Source of the DNA: Meloidogyne chitwoodi | Taxonomy: Eukaryota > Nematoda > Chromadorea > Rhabditida > Meloidogynidae | Assembly: GCA_015183035.1 (NCBI GenBank) | Contig: JACZZP010000016.1 | Location: 1-64,000, forward strand | Reading direction: 5' to 3' | Length of the DNA: 64,000 bases | In this document: piece by piece, positions 27,801 to 43,436 of the stretch | Layout of the letters: each line of letters starts with the position of its first letter | Position numbering within the stretch: position 1 is the first letter of the stretch | Made by a program: the position numbers and the translations under genes | Notes under the pieces: model-generated | What the model was told of the DNA's origin: nothing | The model's input: only the letters and a program-made list of their open reading frames with translations | Databases searched by the model: none

Positions 27801-30800
27801 ATATTTCAATGTTCATGGACCTGGTTCTCGAAATCTAGTCATACGATTTTTGAATTTCATAGCTCATTCGATTCAGCTTTCAAAGCTCTTTCGAATGATA
27901 TATGAATCATATAGAAATATTTTGTCGATAATAAGTTAGCCGCGGTTGAACCTCCCAAATTATTTTTTCGGAACAAGTCTGAAATTTTCGGAACAAGTCT
28001 CATAACTTACTGAATTTTCTTCAAAAAATATTCATTCCAGCTTCAATATATTCAGAATTAAATCCTCTTTCGAATGATATATGACTCATACTCTACTTAC
28101 CTACAGATTTTTTTTACAAAAATTCAAAATAGTCATTCTCCCCCAAAAAATTTCTATGTTCAGCAACTTGCAACTTTTGACTGTTCTGTTAAAGGTTGAT
28201 AATTTTTGCTTAAGAATGAAGAATATAGAATGAGAATCATAATAAAAGAAAAAAATTTGAAGAAATACCAAAGAAATAAAAAGTTAATAAATTTGTTCCC
28301 CCCATCTCCCTTTTTACACCCAGCCAAAACCCAAGCTCTCCAAAGTGGAAGTGGCTTGTCTCTTCTACACCTATTGAAGCTCTAATGCTTGGATGTGACC
28401 GTATCTGGTCTCTTCTGTACCTTTTGAAGCTTAAAGGTTTGGAGTTTAATTTTTTATACACCCAATGAAACTTAAAGGTAGAAAAGGGTGTTCCTTTACT
28501 CCTTCTATTTTCAAAAAAAATTTTCTCAAAAACTAGTCGATGGATTTTTGAATTTTATAGCTCATTCGATTCAGCTCTTTACGCTCTTTCAAATGATACT
28601 AAATTCAGAAAAATTCCAACGATGGAACTTTTTTTATAAAAGTTCAAAAATATTCCTTCCCCCAAATTTTTCTATACTTTCAAAAAAATTTTTCTCAAAA
28701 ACTAGTCGATGGATTTTTGAATTTTATAGCTCATTCGATTCAGCTCTTTAATCTCTTTCAAATGATACTAAATTCAGCAAATTTCCAACGATGGAAATTT
28801 TTTTATAAAATTTCAAATATATTCCTTCCCCCAAATTTTTCTTCAAAAAATCATATCTCTCAAAGCCTTCTTATTTAGGAGGTCTATCATAGCTCATTCG
28901 ATTCAGTTTTTCAAGCTCTACAAATGATCCAAATTACAGCGAATATGATTCGGAGGAAATTTTTTTATCGAAGTTTTAAATATTCCTTCCCCCAAAAAAT
29001 TCCAATGTTCATGGACTTGGTTCTCAAAAACTAGTCATACGATTTTTGATTTTCATAGCTCATTCGATACAGCTCTTTAAGCTCTTTCGAATGATACTAA
29101 ATTCAGTATACTTTCTCAGAGGGAAAAAAAATTTCTTCAATTTAAAAAATTTTTTCCCCCAAAAAAATTTCTATGTTCATGAACCTGTTTCTCGAGTTCT
29201 GTCTGTAAGTTGCTTGATTTCAATAGCTTGTTCGATTCACCTCTTCATCCTCTTTCGAATGAGATATGACTCATCCATAACTTACTTACAGAATTTTTTT
29301 TAAAAAACTCAAAGTATCCATTCTCCCCCCAAAAAATTTCTATGTTCCGGACCCTGTTTCTCAAAAACTAGTCATACGATTTTTGAATTTCATAGCTCAT
29401 TCGATTCAGCTTTCAAAGCTCTTTCGAATGATATATGAATCATATAGAAATATTTTGTCGATAATAAGTTAGCCGCGGTTGAACCTCCCAAATTATTTTT
29501 TCGGAACAAGTCTGAAATTTTCGGAACAAGTCTCATAACTTACTGAATTTTCTTCAAAAAATATTCATTCCAGCTTCAATATATTCAGAATTAAATCCTC
29601 TTTCGAATGATATATGACTCATACTCTACTTACCTACAGATTTTTTTTACAAAAATTCAAAATAGTCATTCTCCCCCAAAAAATTTCTATGTTCAGCAAC
29701 TTGCAACTTTTGACTGTTCTGTTAAAGGTTGATAATTTTTGCTTAAGAATGAAGAATATAGAATGAGAATCATAATAAAAGAAAAAAATTTGAAGAAATA
29801 CCAAAGAAATAAAAAGTTAATAAATTTGTTCCCCCCATCTCCCTTTTTACACCCAGCCAAAACCCAAGCTCTCCAAAGTGGAAGTGGCTTGTCTCTTCTA
29901 CACCTATTGAAGCTCTAATGCTTGGATGTGACCGTATCTGGTCTCTTCTGTACCTTTTGAAGCTTAAAGGTTTGGAGTTTAATTTTTTATACACCCAATG
30001 AAACTTAAAGGTATAAGTGATTTTCAAAAAATTTTTTCTCGAAAAATAATCGACAAAATTTTGAGTTTTATATCTCATTCGATTCAGCTCTTTAAGCTCT
30101 TTCGAATGATACTAAATTTAGCCAAAAATAATCATACAACTTTTTTTTTCAAAACTTTAAAATTTTGCTTCCCCCAAAAAAATTCTATATTTCAAAAATT
30201 TTTTTCTCGAAAAATAATCTACGAATTTTTGAATTTTATATCTCATTCGATTCAGCTTTTAATGCTCTTTCGAATGATACCAAATTTAGCCAAAAATAAT
30301 AATACAACTTTTTTTTATAGTATTTTAAAATTTTCCTCCCCCCAAAAAAATTCTATGTTTCAAAAATTTTTTCTCGAAATCTAATCGTCAGTTTTTAAAA
30401 TGTCATAGCTCATTCGATTTAGCTTTTCGAGCTCTTTCGAATGATACCTAATTCAGTATACTTTAACAGAAGGACTTAGAGTCCCATCAATTTGAAAAAT
30501 TTATTCTCCCCCAAAAAATTGTAATGTTCATGGACCTGTTTCTCGAATTCTACTCGTTAGATTTTTAAATAAATAGCTCATTCGATACAGCTTTTCGAGC
30601 TCTTTCGAATGATACCAAATTCAGTATATTTTAACATTGGAATAAAAAAATTTTTCAATTTTAAAAATTTATTCACCCCAAAAAAATTTCTATGTTCATA
30701 AACCTGTTTCTCGAAATCTATTCATTAAATTTTTTTAAACAATAGCTCATTCGATTCAGCTTTCAAAGCTCTTTCGAATGATACCAAATTCAGTATAAGT

Positions 30801-33800
30801 TCCCAGAGGGACTTAGAGTCCCATCAATTTAAAAAATTTATTTAACCCAATATATTACTATGTTCATGAACCTGGTTCTCGAATTCTACTCGTTAGAATT
30901 TTAAATAAATAACTCATTCGATACAGCTTTTCAAGCTCTTTCGAATGGTATCAATTTCATTATAATTTAACATTGGAATAAAAAAATTTTTTAATTTAAA
31001 AAATTTATTCACCCACAATATATTTCAATGTTCATGGACCTGGTTCTCGAAATCTAATCATTAGATTTTTGAATTTCATAGCTTTTTCGATTCAGCTTTT
31101 CGAGCTCTTTCGAATGATATCAAATTTAGTATGTGTTCTCAGAGGGATTTAGAGTCCCATCAATTTAAAAAATATATTCAACCCCAATATATTTCAATGT
31201 TCATGGACCTGGTTCTCGAAATCTAGTCATACGATTTTTGAATTTCATAGCTCATTCGATTCAGCTTTCAAAGCTCTTTCGAATGATATATGAATCATAT
31301 AGAAATATTTTGTCGATAATAAGTTAGCCGCGGTTGAACCTCCCAAATTATTTTTTCGGAACAAGTCTGAAATTTTCGGAACAAGTCTCATAACTTACTG
31401 AATTTTCTTCAAAAAATATTCATTCCAGCTTCAATATATTCAGAATTAAATCCTCTTTCGAATGATATATGACTCATACTCTACTTACCTACAGATTTTT
31501 TTTACAAAAATTCAAAATAGTCATTCTCCCCCAAAAAATTTCTATGTTCAGCAACTTGCAACTTTTGACTGTTCTGTTAAAGGTTGATAATTTTTGCTTA
31601 AGAATGAAGAATATAGAATGAGAATCATAATAAAAGAAAAAAATTTGAAGAAATACCAAAGAAATAAAAAGTTAATAAATTTGTTCCCCCCATCTCCCTT
31701 TTTACACCCAGCCAAAACCCAAGCTCTCCAAAGTGGAAGTGGCTTGTCTCTTCTACACCTATTGAAGCTCTAATGCTTGGATGTGACCGTATCTGGTCTC
31801 TTCTGTACCTTTTGAAGCTTAAAGGTTTGGAGTTTAATTTTTTATACACCCAATGAAACTTAAAGGTAGAAAAGGGTGTTCCTTTACTCCTTCTATTTTC
31901 AAAAAAAATTTTCTCAAAAACTAGTCGATGGATTTTTGAATTTTATAGCTCATTCGATTCAGCTCTTTACGCTCTTTCAAATGATACTAAATTCAGAAAA
32001 ATTCCAACGATGGAACTTTTTTTATAAAAGTTCAAAAATATTCCTTCCCCCAAATTTTTCTATACTTTCAAAAAAATTTTTCTCAAAAACTAGTCGATGG
32101 ATTTTTGAATTTTATAGCTCATTCGATTCAGCTCTTTAATCTCTTTCAAATGATACTAAATTCAGCAAATTTCCAACGATGGAAATTTTTTTATAAAATT
32201 TCAAATATATTCCTTCCCCCAAATTTTTCTTCAAAAAATCATATCTCTCAAAGCCTTCTTATTTAGGAGGTCTATCATAGCTCATTCGATTCAGTTTTTC
32301 AAGCTCTACAAATGATCCAAATTACAGCGAATATGATTCGGAGGAAATTTTTTTATCGAAGTTTTAAATATTCCTTCCCCCAAAAAATTCCAATGTTCAT
32401 GGACTTGGTTCTCAAAAACTAGTCATACGATTTTTGATTTTCATAGCTCATTCGATACAGCTCTTTAAGCTCTTTCGAATGATACTAAATTCAGTATACT
32501 TTCTCAGAGGGAAAAAAAATTTCTTCAATTTAAAAAATTTTTTCCCCCAAAAAAATTTCTATGTTCATGAACCTGTTTCTCGAGTTCTGTCTGTAAGTTG
32601 CTTGATTTCAATAGCTTGTTCGATTCACCTCTTCATCCTCTTTCGAATGAGATATGACTCATCCATAACTTACTTACAGAATTTTTTTTAAAAAACTCAA
32701 AGTATCCATTCTCCCCCCAAAAAATTTCTATGTTCCGGACCCTGTTTCTCAAAAACTAGTCATACGATTTTTGAATTTCATAGCTCATTCGATTCAGCTT
32801 TCAAAGCTCTTTCGAATGATATATGAATCATATAGAAATATTTTGTCGATAATAAGTTAGCCGCGGTTGAACCTCCCAAATTATTTTTTCGGAACAAGTC
32901 TGAAATTTTCGGAACAAGTCTCATAACTTACTGAATTTTCTTCAAAAAATATTCATTCCAGCTTCAATATATTCAGAATTAAATCCTCTTTCGAATGATA
33001 TATGACTCATACTCTACTTACCTACAGATTTTTTTTACAAAAATTCAAAATAGTCATTCTCCCCCAAAAAATTTCTATGTTCAGCAACTTGCAACTTTTG
33101 ACTGTTCTGTTAAAGGTTGATAATTTTTGCTTAAGAATGAAGAATATAGAATGAGAATCATAATAAAAGAAAAAAATTTGAAGAAATACCAAAGAAATAA
33201 AAAGTTAATAAATTTGTTCCCCCCATCTCCCTTTTTACACCCAGCCAAAACCCAAGCTCTCCAAAGTGGAAGTGGCTTGTCTCTTCTACACCTATTGAAG
33301 CTCTAATGCTTGGATGTGACCGTATCTGGTCTCTTCTGTACCTTTTGAAGCTTAAAGGTTTGGAGTTTAATTTTTTATACACCCAATGAAACTTAAAGGT
33401 ATAAGTGATTTTCAAAAAATTTTTTCTCGAAAAATAATCGACAAAATTTTGAGTTTTATATCTCATTCGATTCAGCTCTTTAAGCTCTTTCGAATGATAC
33501 TAAATTTAGCCAAAAATAATCATACAACTTTTTTTTTCAAAACTTTAAAATTTTGCTTCCCCCAAAAAAATTCTATATTTCAAAAATTTTTTTCTCGAAA
33601 AATAATCTACGAATTTTTGAATTTTATATCTCATTCGATTCAGCTTTTAATGCTCTTTCGAATGATACCAAATTTAGCCAAAAATAATAATACAACTTTT
33701 TTTTATAGTATTTTAAAATTTTCCTCCCCCCAAAAAAATTCTATGTTTCAAAAATTTTTTCTCGAAATCTAATCGTCAGTTTTTAAAATGTCATAGCTCA

Positions 33801-34714
33801 TTCGATTTAGCTTTTCGAGCTCTTTCGAATGATACCTAATTCAGTATACTTTAACAGAAGGACTTAGAGTCCCATCAATTTGAAAAATTTATTCTCCCCC
33901 AAAAAATTGTAATGTTCATGGACCTGTTTCTCGAATTCTACTCGTTAGATTTTTAAATAAATAGCTCATTCGATACAGCTTTTCGAGCTCTTTCGAATGA
34001 TACCAAATTCAGTATATTTTAACATTGGAATAAAAAAATTTTTCAATTTTAAAAATTTATTCACCCCAAAAAAATTTCTATGTTCATAAACCTGTTTCTC
34101 GAAATCTATTCATTAAATTTTTTTAAACAATAGCTCATTCGATTCAGCTTTCAAAGCTCTTTCGAATGATACCAAATTCAGTATAAGTTCCCAGAGGGAC
34201 TTAGAGTCCCATCAATTTAAAAAATTTATTTAACCCAATATATTACTATGTTCATGAACCTGGTTCTCGAATTCTACTCGTTAGAATTTTAAATAAATAA
34301 CTCATTCGATACAGCTTTTCAAGCTCTTTCGAATGGTATCAATTTCATTATAATTTAACATTGGAATAAAAAAATTTTTTAATTTAAAAAATTTATTCAC
34401 CCACAATATATTTCAATGTTCATGGACCTGGTTCTCGAAATCTAATCATTAGATTTTTGAATTTCATAGCTTTTTCGATTCAGCTTTTCGAGCTCTTTCG
34501 AATGATATCAAATTTAGTATGTGTTCTCAGAGGGATTTAGAGTCCCATCAATTTAAAAAATATATTCAACCCCAATATATTTCAATGTTCATGGACCTGG
34601 TTCTCGAAATCTAGTCATTAGATTTTTGAATTTCATAGCTCATTCGATTCAGCTTTTCGAGCTCTTTCGAATGATACCAAATTCAGTATAAGTTCCCAGA
34701 GGGACTTAGAGATG
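12830..34714. repeat. Higher-order satellite array, 3,388-bp unit
   Basis: Two unit types alternate: the 1,533-bp unit and a 1,855-bp variant in which the stretch after the ~330-bp block is replaced by a different, longer run of monomers (first seen at about 13,070-14,285). Landmarks at 12830, 16218, 19606, 22994, 26382, 29770 and 33158 are each exactly 3,388 bp apart, giving six full higher-order repeats and a partial seventh. The copies read as nearly identical, with small homopolymer and base differences confined to the first copy. This indicates very recent amplification or strong homogenisation. No protein-coding gene is supported here. Confidence 0.97.
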
Positions 34715-34975
34715 AAATTTAAAAATCTACAGATTAATTTTTGAGAAAAAAATTTTTGAAAATTTTAAAAATTTAGCGGGAAGGAATAATTCAAAGTTCG
34801 ATAAAAAAATTTCCATCGTTGGAAATTTGCTAAATTTGGTATCATTCGAAAGAGCTCGATAGGATGAATCGAATGAGCTATGAAATATAAAAACTATAGA
34901 CTAGTTTTTGAGAAAAAATTTTTTGAAAATTTTAAAAATTTAGGGGGAAGGAATAATTCAAAGTTCGATAAATGT
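34715..34975. repeat. Inverted satellite monomers at the array edge
   Basis: At about 34,714 the satellite stops in mid-monomer and continues as its reverse complement: TATCATTCGAAAGAGCTCG and GAATGAGCTATGAAAT replace the forward-strand core. About one and a half inverted monomers are present before unique sequence begins. Confidence 0.8.
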
Positions 34976-36822
34976 GACTAATAAAAAATTGACAAAATGT
35001 CACTAATAAAAAGTGACAAAATATCATTTTTTACTATAAATTTGCTAATATTTATAAGTAATGCGTTTTTGAACTTTTTTTATCGAATTCGTTATTTTTT
35101 GTTATTTTTGCCTATAATTTTTGTAAAATTCGCCAAAATAATGAATAGAATAAAAATTTTTTTAACCTATTTTGGAGTTTTTATGACCTATTTTGGTCTT
35201 TTTTACGACCTATTTAGGTATCTATGTTAAGGTTTTTGTCACCTAAAAATCCGGTCTCTAATTATGATTGAAATTTATTTTTTACTTATTAAATTTATCA
35301 TTCCACATTTGATAATTCCAATTTCTTACCTATACTTAGTTACGAAAAAATGTTTTCCCTTTATGCTTAACTTCTTTAAATATTTTTTCCTTTTTGACTT
35401 CTGACTTTTTATATTTTTTGAATTATTTAACGTGACACATGCATGAATACTTCATTCTGTCTTCCTTGTAAATTTGCCATTTATTTAAAGTTATTTTATC
35501 TACTAAAATATTCATACGCTTGTTAGAAAATTTATTTTGACATACTACTTACTTATGTGCAGAATGTTTTGAGATTGTTAAATGTGCTCATACATATTTC
35601 TAACCTCTTAATTTTTATATTCGTTTTTCCTTAAATATCTATCATACTTATAATAGGTAACCATCATTTTTGTTTCTATTGCTAATAGGTGAACTATTAT
35701 ATCTATCTACAAAAACTATTTCTCAATTCAATTTATCACTATTTCTTTTATTCATATATATGAATATTACACTTTTATTTATAAGAGTATAAGTAGTACA
35801 AATATAAGTTTTGGATTTCTAGATTAAATTTTCAATCTTTTTTATCCCTCAATTAATCACTTTAATACTCTATGTATGACCCTTCTTTTGTTACCACCAA
35901 CATTTGTTAGATTTATTTCAATTCACTTTCATATTCAATATTTTCTTCCTAAACGTTTCACTCAAAATGCATGCTTTTTTAATTTCCTTTTCCATCACAT
36001 TTACTTCCGATGAGAAGCCTTTAAACCGCATTCCTTTTCCACATTTGACTGCCTGCTTTTTCTTTGTTAGATACTAGTGTTTGTTGCTATGAATGAATTA
36101 TCTCCTCACCAATAGCATTATTTTCGCGGTAATTTATGTCATATTTGTCAATTCATCAGAATTGCCATGTATATGTTGTTATTAACTATTTATTTAAATT
36201 TTTAATTTCTTATGTTTATTAATGTTTCGATTTCATTAATTATTCCATTTAATACATTTTTACAATGTCCATTTCCACTTGACATCCCTATTCTAAAAAA
36301 TATCGCTTAATTAGTTCCCTTTCTTGATTTCCAAGTGATCTCTTGAATAATATATAATGAAAATGATCTGAAATATTTCTGACATTTTATACAACTGTTG
36401 TGGTTAACTACTTTTTATTTTGCTATTTATTCATTCAGCTCTTTTTTTTAAGTATCTCTTCATATTTTTTACCTTTCAATTATTTATTTTAATATTGGTG
36501 ATCTTTCTGAAATGTCTATGTTATTTTTGCAATATTTTTTAGTTTGCTTCATCTTATTTTAGTGAATATAATATATATTTTATTTTTTCTTTTAATATTT
36601 ATTTTTTAGATTTGCCATAAGCCTTTTAACTGCCATATTCGTCAGCTATTAATGTCAAATTTGCGGCTGCTATTAACAAAAATAATTTGCTTTTTATTTA
36701 TTTATTATTAATAAGTCAGAGCTTTCTTTCAAACCTAACAACGACTTTTACACAATCACGTGTTTCACTGAAAGATTTGCCGTTTTTATTACAAATTTTT
36801 TGCCATTGCTGCTGATAAATGC
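34976..36822. other. AT-rich sequence without a recognisable gene
   Basis: The first 250 bp hold short local repeats: a GTGACTAATAAAAA-like pair around 34,975-35,030 and three CCTATTT(T/A)GG-like copies near 35,166-35,220. The rest is strongly T-rich on the plus strand with frequent stops in all frames. I see no domain, RNA gene or mobile element. Confidence 0.6.
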
Positions 36823-37525
36823 ATGGATTCAGACAATTTAGACTTGGAGCTTCCAAATTTAAGGTTGGTCTCTAAAATACATTTTTATATTATTTTACTT
36901 GTCTTTTGTCAAGATTTCTGTTATATTCATTTACCTATACATCTCAAATACATTTTTATTACCATAGTAAATCAAGAGATTTGTTAATTAATTCTATCCC
37001 ATTCAGCTTTACTTTACGTTACATATTTATTTTTCTATTACCCTTCCTTTTTCTCGCTTTTTCCCTTTCCCAAAATTCTACCTCACTGGATTTTCTTTTT
37101 CACCAAATATGTACAATTTCCACTTCCCACGACCTTCCTATTTCCATCCACCATCATAATAAGTATGTAGAACAACCGGAATGCCACTTTGTAAACCAAT
37201 TTTTGCAGCTTTTGAAGCGCCTGTGGTGTCGATGGGGCGGAAGCGTGCGAACTTCCGTTGCTAAAATAGTGCCAAAAAGATGGCCTATTTTGAAAGTGCT
37301 CAACATATACATATTTATATTTTTAAAGCCTTTTTATCAAAAGCTTTTCTATTATTTTTAATATTGGAAATCGCTCACACATTACGTTTGAAATATACTC
37401 AAAATTTAAGTTTTCGGCTCTCACATAGAGGATCAAATGGTCCAGTAAATATGGTACCGTCTAAAAGTCTTTTTGCTTTACTCATTTTACGTGCAGAAAA
37501 TAAGTTGAAACCTAAATTTCCGTAA
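36823..37525 (+). CDS. Possible small gene or orphan exons, unidentified
   Basis: Two pieces look coding but cannot be joined with confidence. A candidate first exon at 36,823-36,863 starts with ATG, reads MDSDNLDLELPNL and ends at a good AAG|GTTGGT donor. A block at about 37,215-37,525 is less AT-rich and has open stretches, including one ending at a TAA at 37,523-37,525 that contains SHRGSNGPVNMVPSK. The frame changes inside the block, so introns or decay must be assumed. No family is recognised. It could also be a 5' part of the innexin gene downstream, but no phase-consistent link was found. Confidence 0.25.
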
Positions 37526-38555
37526 CTATTCATTACATATTTTTACAATTTTAATATATTTATTGAACATTTCTTTATCCTTTTACTATTTTTTGTTATT
37601 TACCTTTTAAGTTCTGTTTTGGCTTTAGATAATTGGTCAAACCTCTTGAGAGTATCTTTGAATTTTTTGTAGTAAACGAATAGTTTTCTAATTTATAGTT
37701 AGTATACTTTGCTTCATATACTTAATACATTTTTATCTCAAGGCGATATTTCAATTTTTTTCATGTTCCCCATCTTTTCATTTGAAGATTCGCTTCCCAT
37801 TTATGTACATCCAATTTGCAGTCTTCCAATTCTCTTTTTGCCTTTCACTTAACAAATTTATTGTCCATTTTCTTATTATTGTGATGTAGAAAACATGATT
37901 ACATGGCAAAACAGACCTATTATTTACTTTTTAAATGAACTTAACTAAATATTTTATATAATTCTTTTTGTAAATTTCCTTAAAATTAAACTATTTTGAA
38001 ATATTTCGCTCATCTAGTTTACATTCTTATGACTTGTATATTCACATTTAACTACGTTCAAATTCGTGTTTATTTTATTCCAATTTCCATTCACGCTATT
38101 TATGCTCTTTCATTTTACTTTATATCTTTATCCATTTATTATATAATATGCCAATGGTTCTACAAAGAATCGAAAGAATCCAGCTGTTAAAAATATGTAC
38201 CTATACATAATTTTCCATTTATGTGAAAATGCGTTTCGATTTTTTAATTACTTTTTTTTTTTTTTGCCAATACACAATAATGCTATTGCAACATAATTCT
38301 CAGACATAAATAATTTTTAATTCATATTTTTTTTAGATACATGGAAATTTTTCGCAATAAACACCTTTTTTTATACAATTTTTGTCTAATTTTTATTTTA
38401 GATTTCGTTCTCTACATTGATTAAAATACATCTTTCTTAATAGTTTTGCCTATATTTTTAAAAATAAATCCAATTCAGTTGATTAAACAAAGTGGTTGAT
38501 AATTTTTTTATTTTGGACTTCTTTTTGAGTTCAACTTGAATATTCAGTCATAAAC
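37526..38555. other. AT-rich gap without a recognisable gene
   Basis: All frames carry frequent stops. The only sizeable open frame (37,996-38,190) is a run of hydrophobic residues typical of T-rich sequence. Nothing else is seen. Confidence 0.55.
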
Positions 38556-38556
38556 G

Positions 38557-38671
38557 GTGGATCAACAAACTCCTGATAGAGACCAGCAATTGACGGAAAA
38601 GAAGGAAAGAAACACATTACCACTTATCCGACATCGTTTTGCAGAATGGCTAACTGAACGTTTTTCTCATC
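38557..38671 (+). CDS. Candidate upstream exon of the innexin gene
   Basis: An open stretch of about 38 codons reads (T)VDQQTPDRDQQLTEKK and onward, and is less AT-rich than its surroundings. If it ends at the weak donor C|GTATTA (38,672), it leaves one base. That base joins in phase to the two bases that begin the next innexin exon at 39,017. No convincing upstream acceptor or ATG is visible, so it may be an internal exon of a longer amino-terminal region or a chance open frame. Confidence 0.35.
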
Positions 38672-39016
38672 GTATTATTGCATTAAAAATTACAAAGAGT
38701 TGAGCGTTCATTAATTTTTGTTGGTCATAGAATACTATTAACTCATACTTCTTTCTATTGGGAATAAGTCATAATATAAATGGGCTATATAATTAAAAAC
38801 TTTGGTCAGTGTCTTTAATTGCTCAAAAAGTTATAAAAAGCTAATATTTGAATAATAAAAATAATGAATTATTTACTAATGTGAATTTTTACTAAATTTT
38901 CACTAGAGGTTTTAAAAATTAAAATTCCTTACATTTTTTAATTTTCCTTGGTTCTACACTCATAACGTTTGCAATAAAATCAAATATCAAAATCCTGCAT
39001 ATTTTCTAATTTGCAG

Positions 39017-42831
<3,815 letters not shown>

Positions 42832-43436
42832 TAATGGCAATTGAAAAATAAATTTTAAATTTAATATACCTACTCAAAAAATTACTAAATTTAGGTAAAT
42901 AATTTTAACAACTAAAATTTAGATCATTGCATTTGGAATGATGAGCAGATAACTGATGATACTTCATAATTTCGATGTTGATCTCATATTTCCTGTGCAA
43001 ATAATTAACATTAAGCTGCCAAAATACCTAGCATATTTTTAAGAATTTATGCTTTTAATTTTTCAAGAAATGTAATTGAATTTTTTAATAAAATATTAAT
43101 ATTTTATTTGATTAAAAATTTTACTAGAACCTTAAAATATGTTAATCTTTGTTATCTTTAAGGTATTAACTCGATAAATTTTCCTGGTAATTATTGTTTC
43201 AATCTGTAGATTAGGTTTGGTTAATAAAATCAACTTTATTTAAATTTTTAGAGAAAAATTATTCATTAATCTAGTTTAAACAGGTAGTGTTTAAAATTGA
43301 TTAAAATATTATGGAAAATTCTGTTTAGGACCTTAAATACTCTGCCTTAGTTCTCTACATATTTAATACTATTTAATGCTATTTGGCAAATTCATTTTCA
43401 GACCTTCGCAGACTTTTGTTTTCTTATTTTGACATA
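42832..43436. other. Convergent intergenic spacer, innexin/profilin
   Basis: About 600 bp between the innexin stop and the profilin stop. It is very AT-rich, with several A/T runs that could serve as 3' ends (for example AATAAA at 42,847-42,852). No gene or repeat is recognised. Confidence 0.55.

Noticed and set aside
422..33466. Recurrent 74-, 85-, 102-, 106- and 128-codon open frames in the satellite
   Set aside because: They repeat with the satellite, overlap on both strands, are low complexity (Phe, Lys, Ser, Ile) and change at will with small indels. They are by-products of repeat sequence.
1..34714. CRISPR array or telomeric repeat
   Set aside because: Unit length, monomer structure and eukaryotic gene context rule out CRISPR, and no short telomere-type repeat is present.
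34997..35230. Plus-strand 77-codon hydrophobic frame
   Set aside because: T-rich sequence with short local repeats; no recognisable protein.
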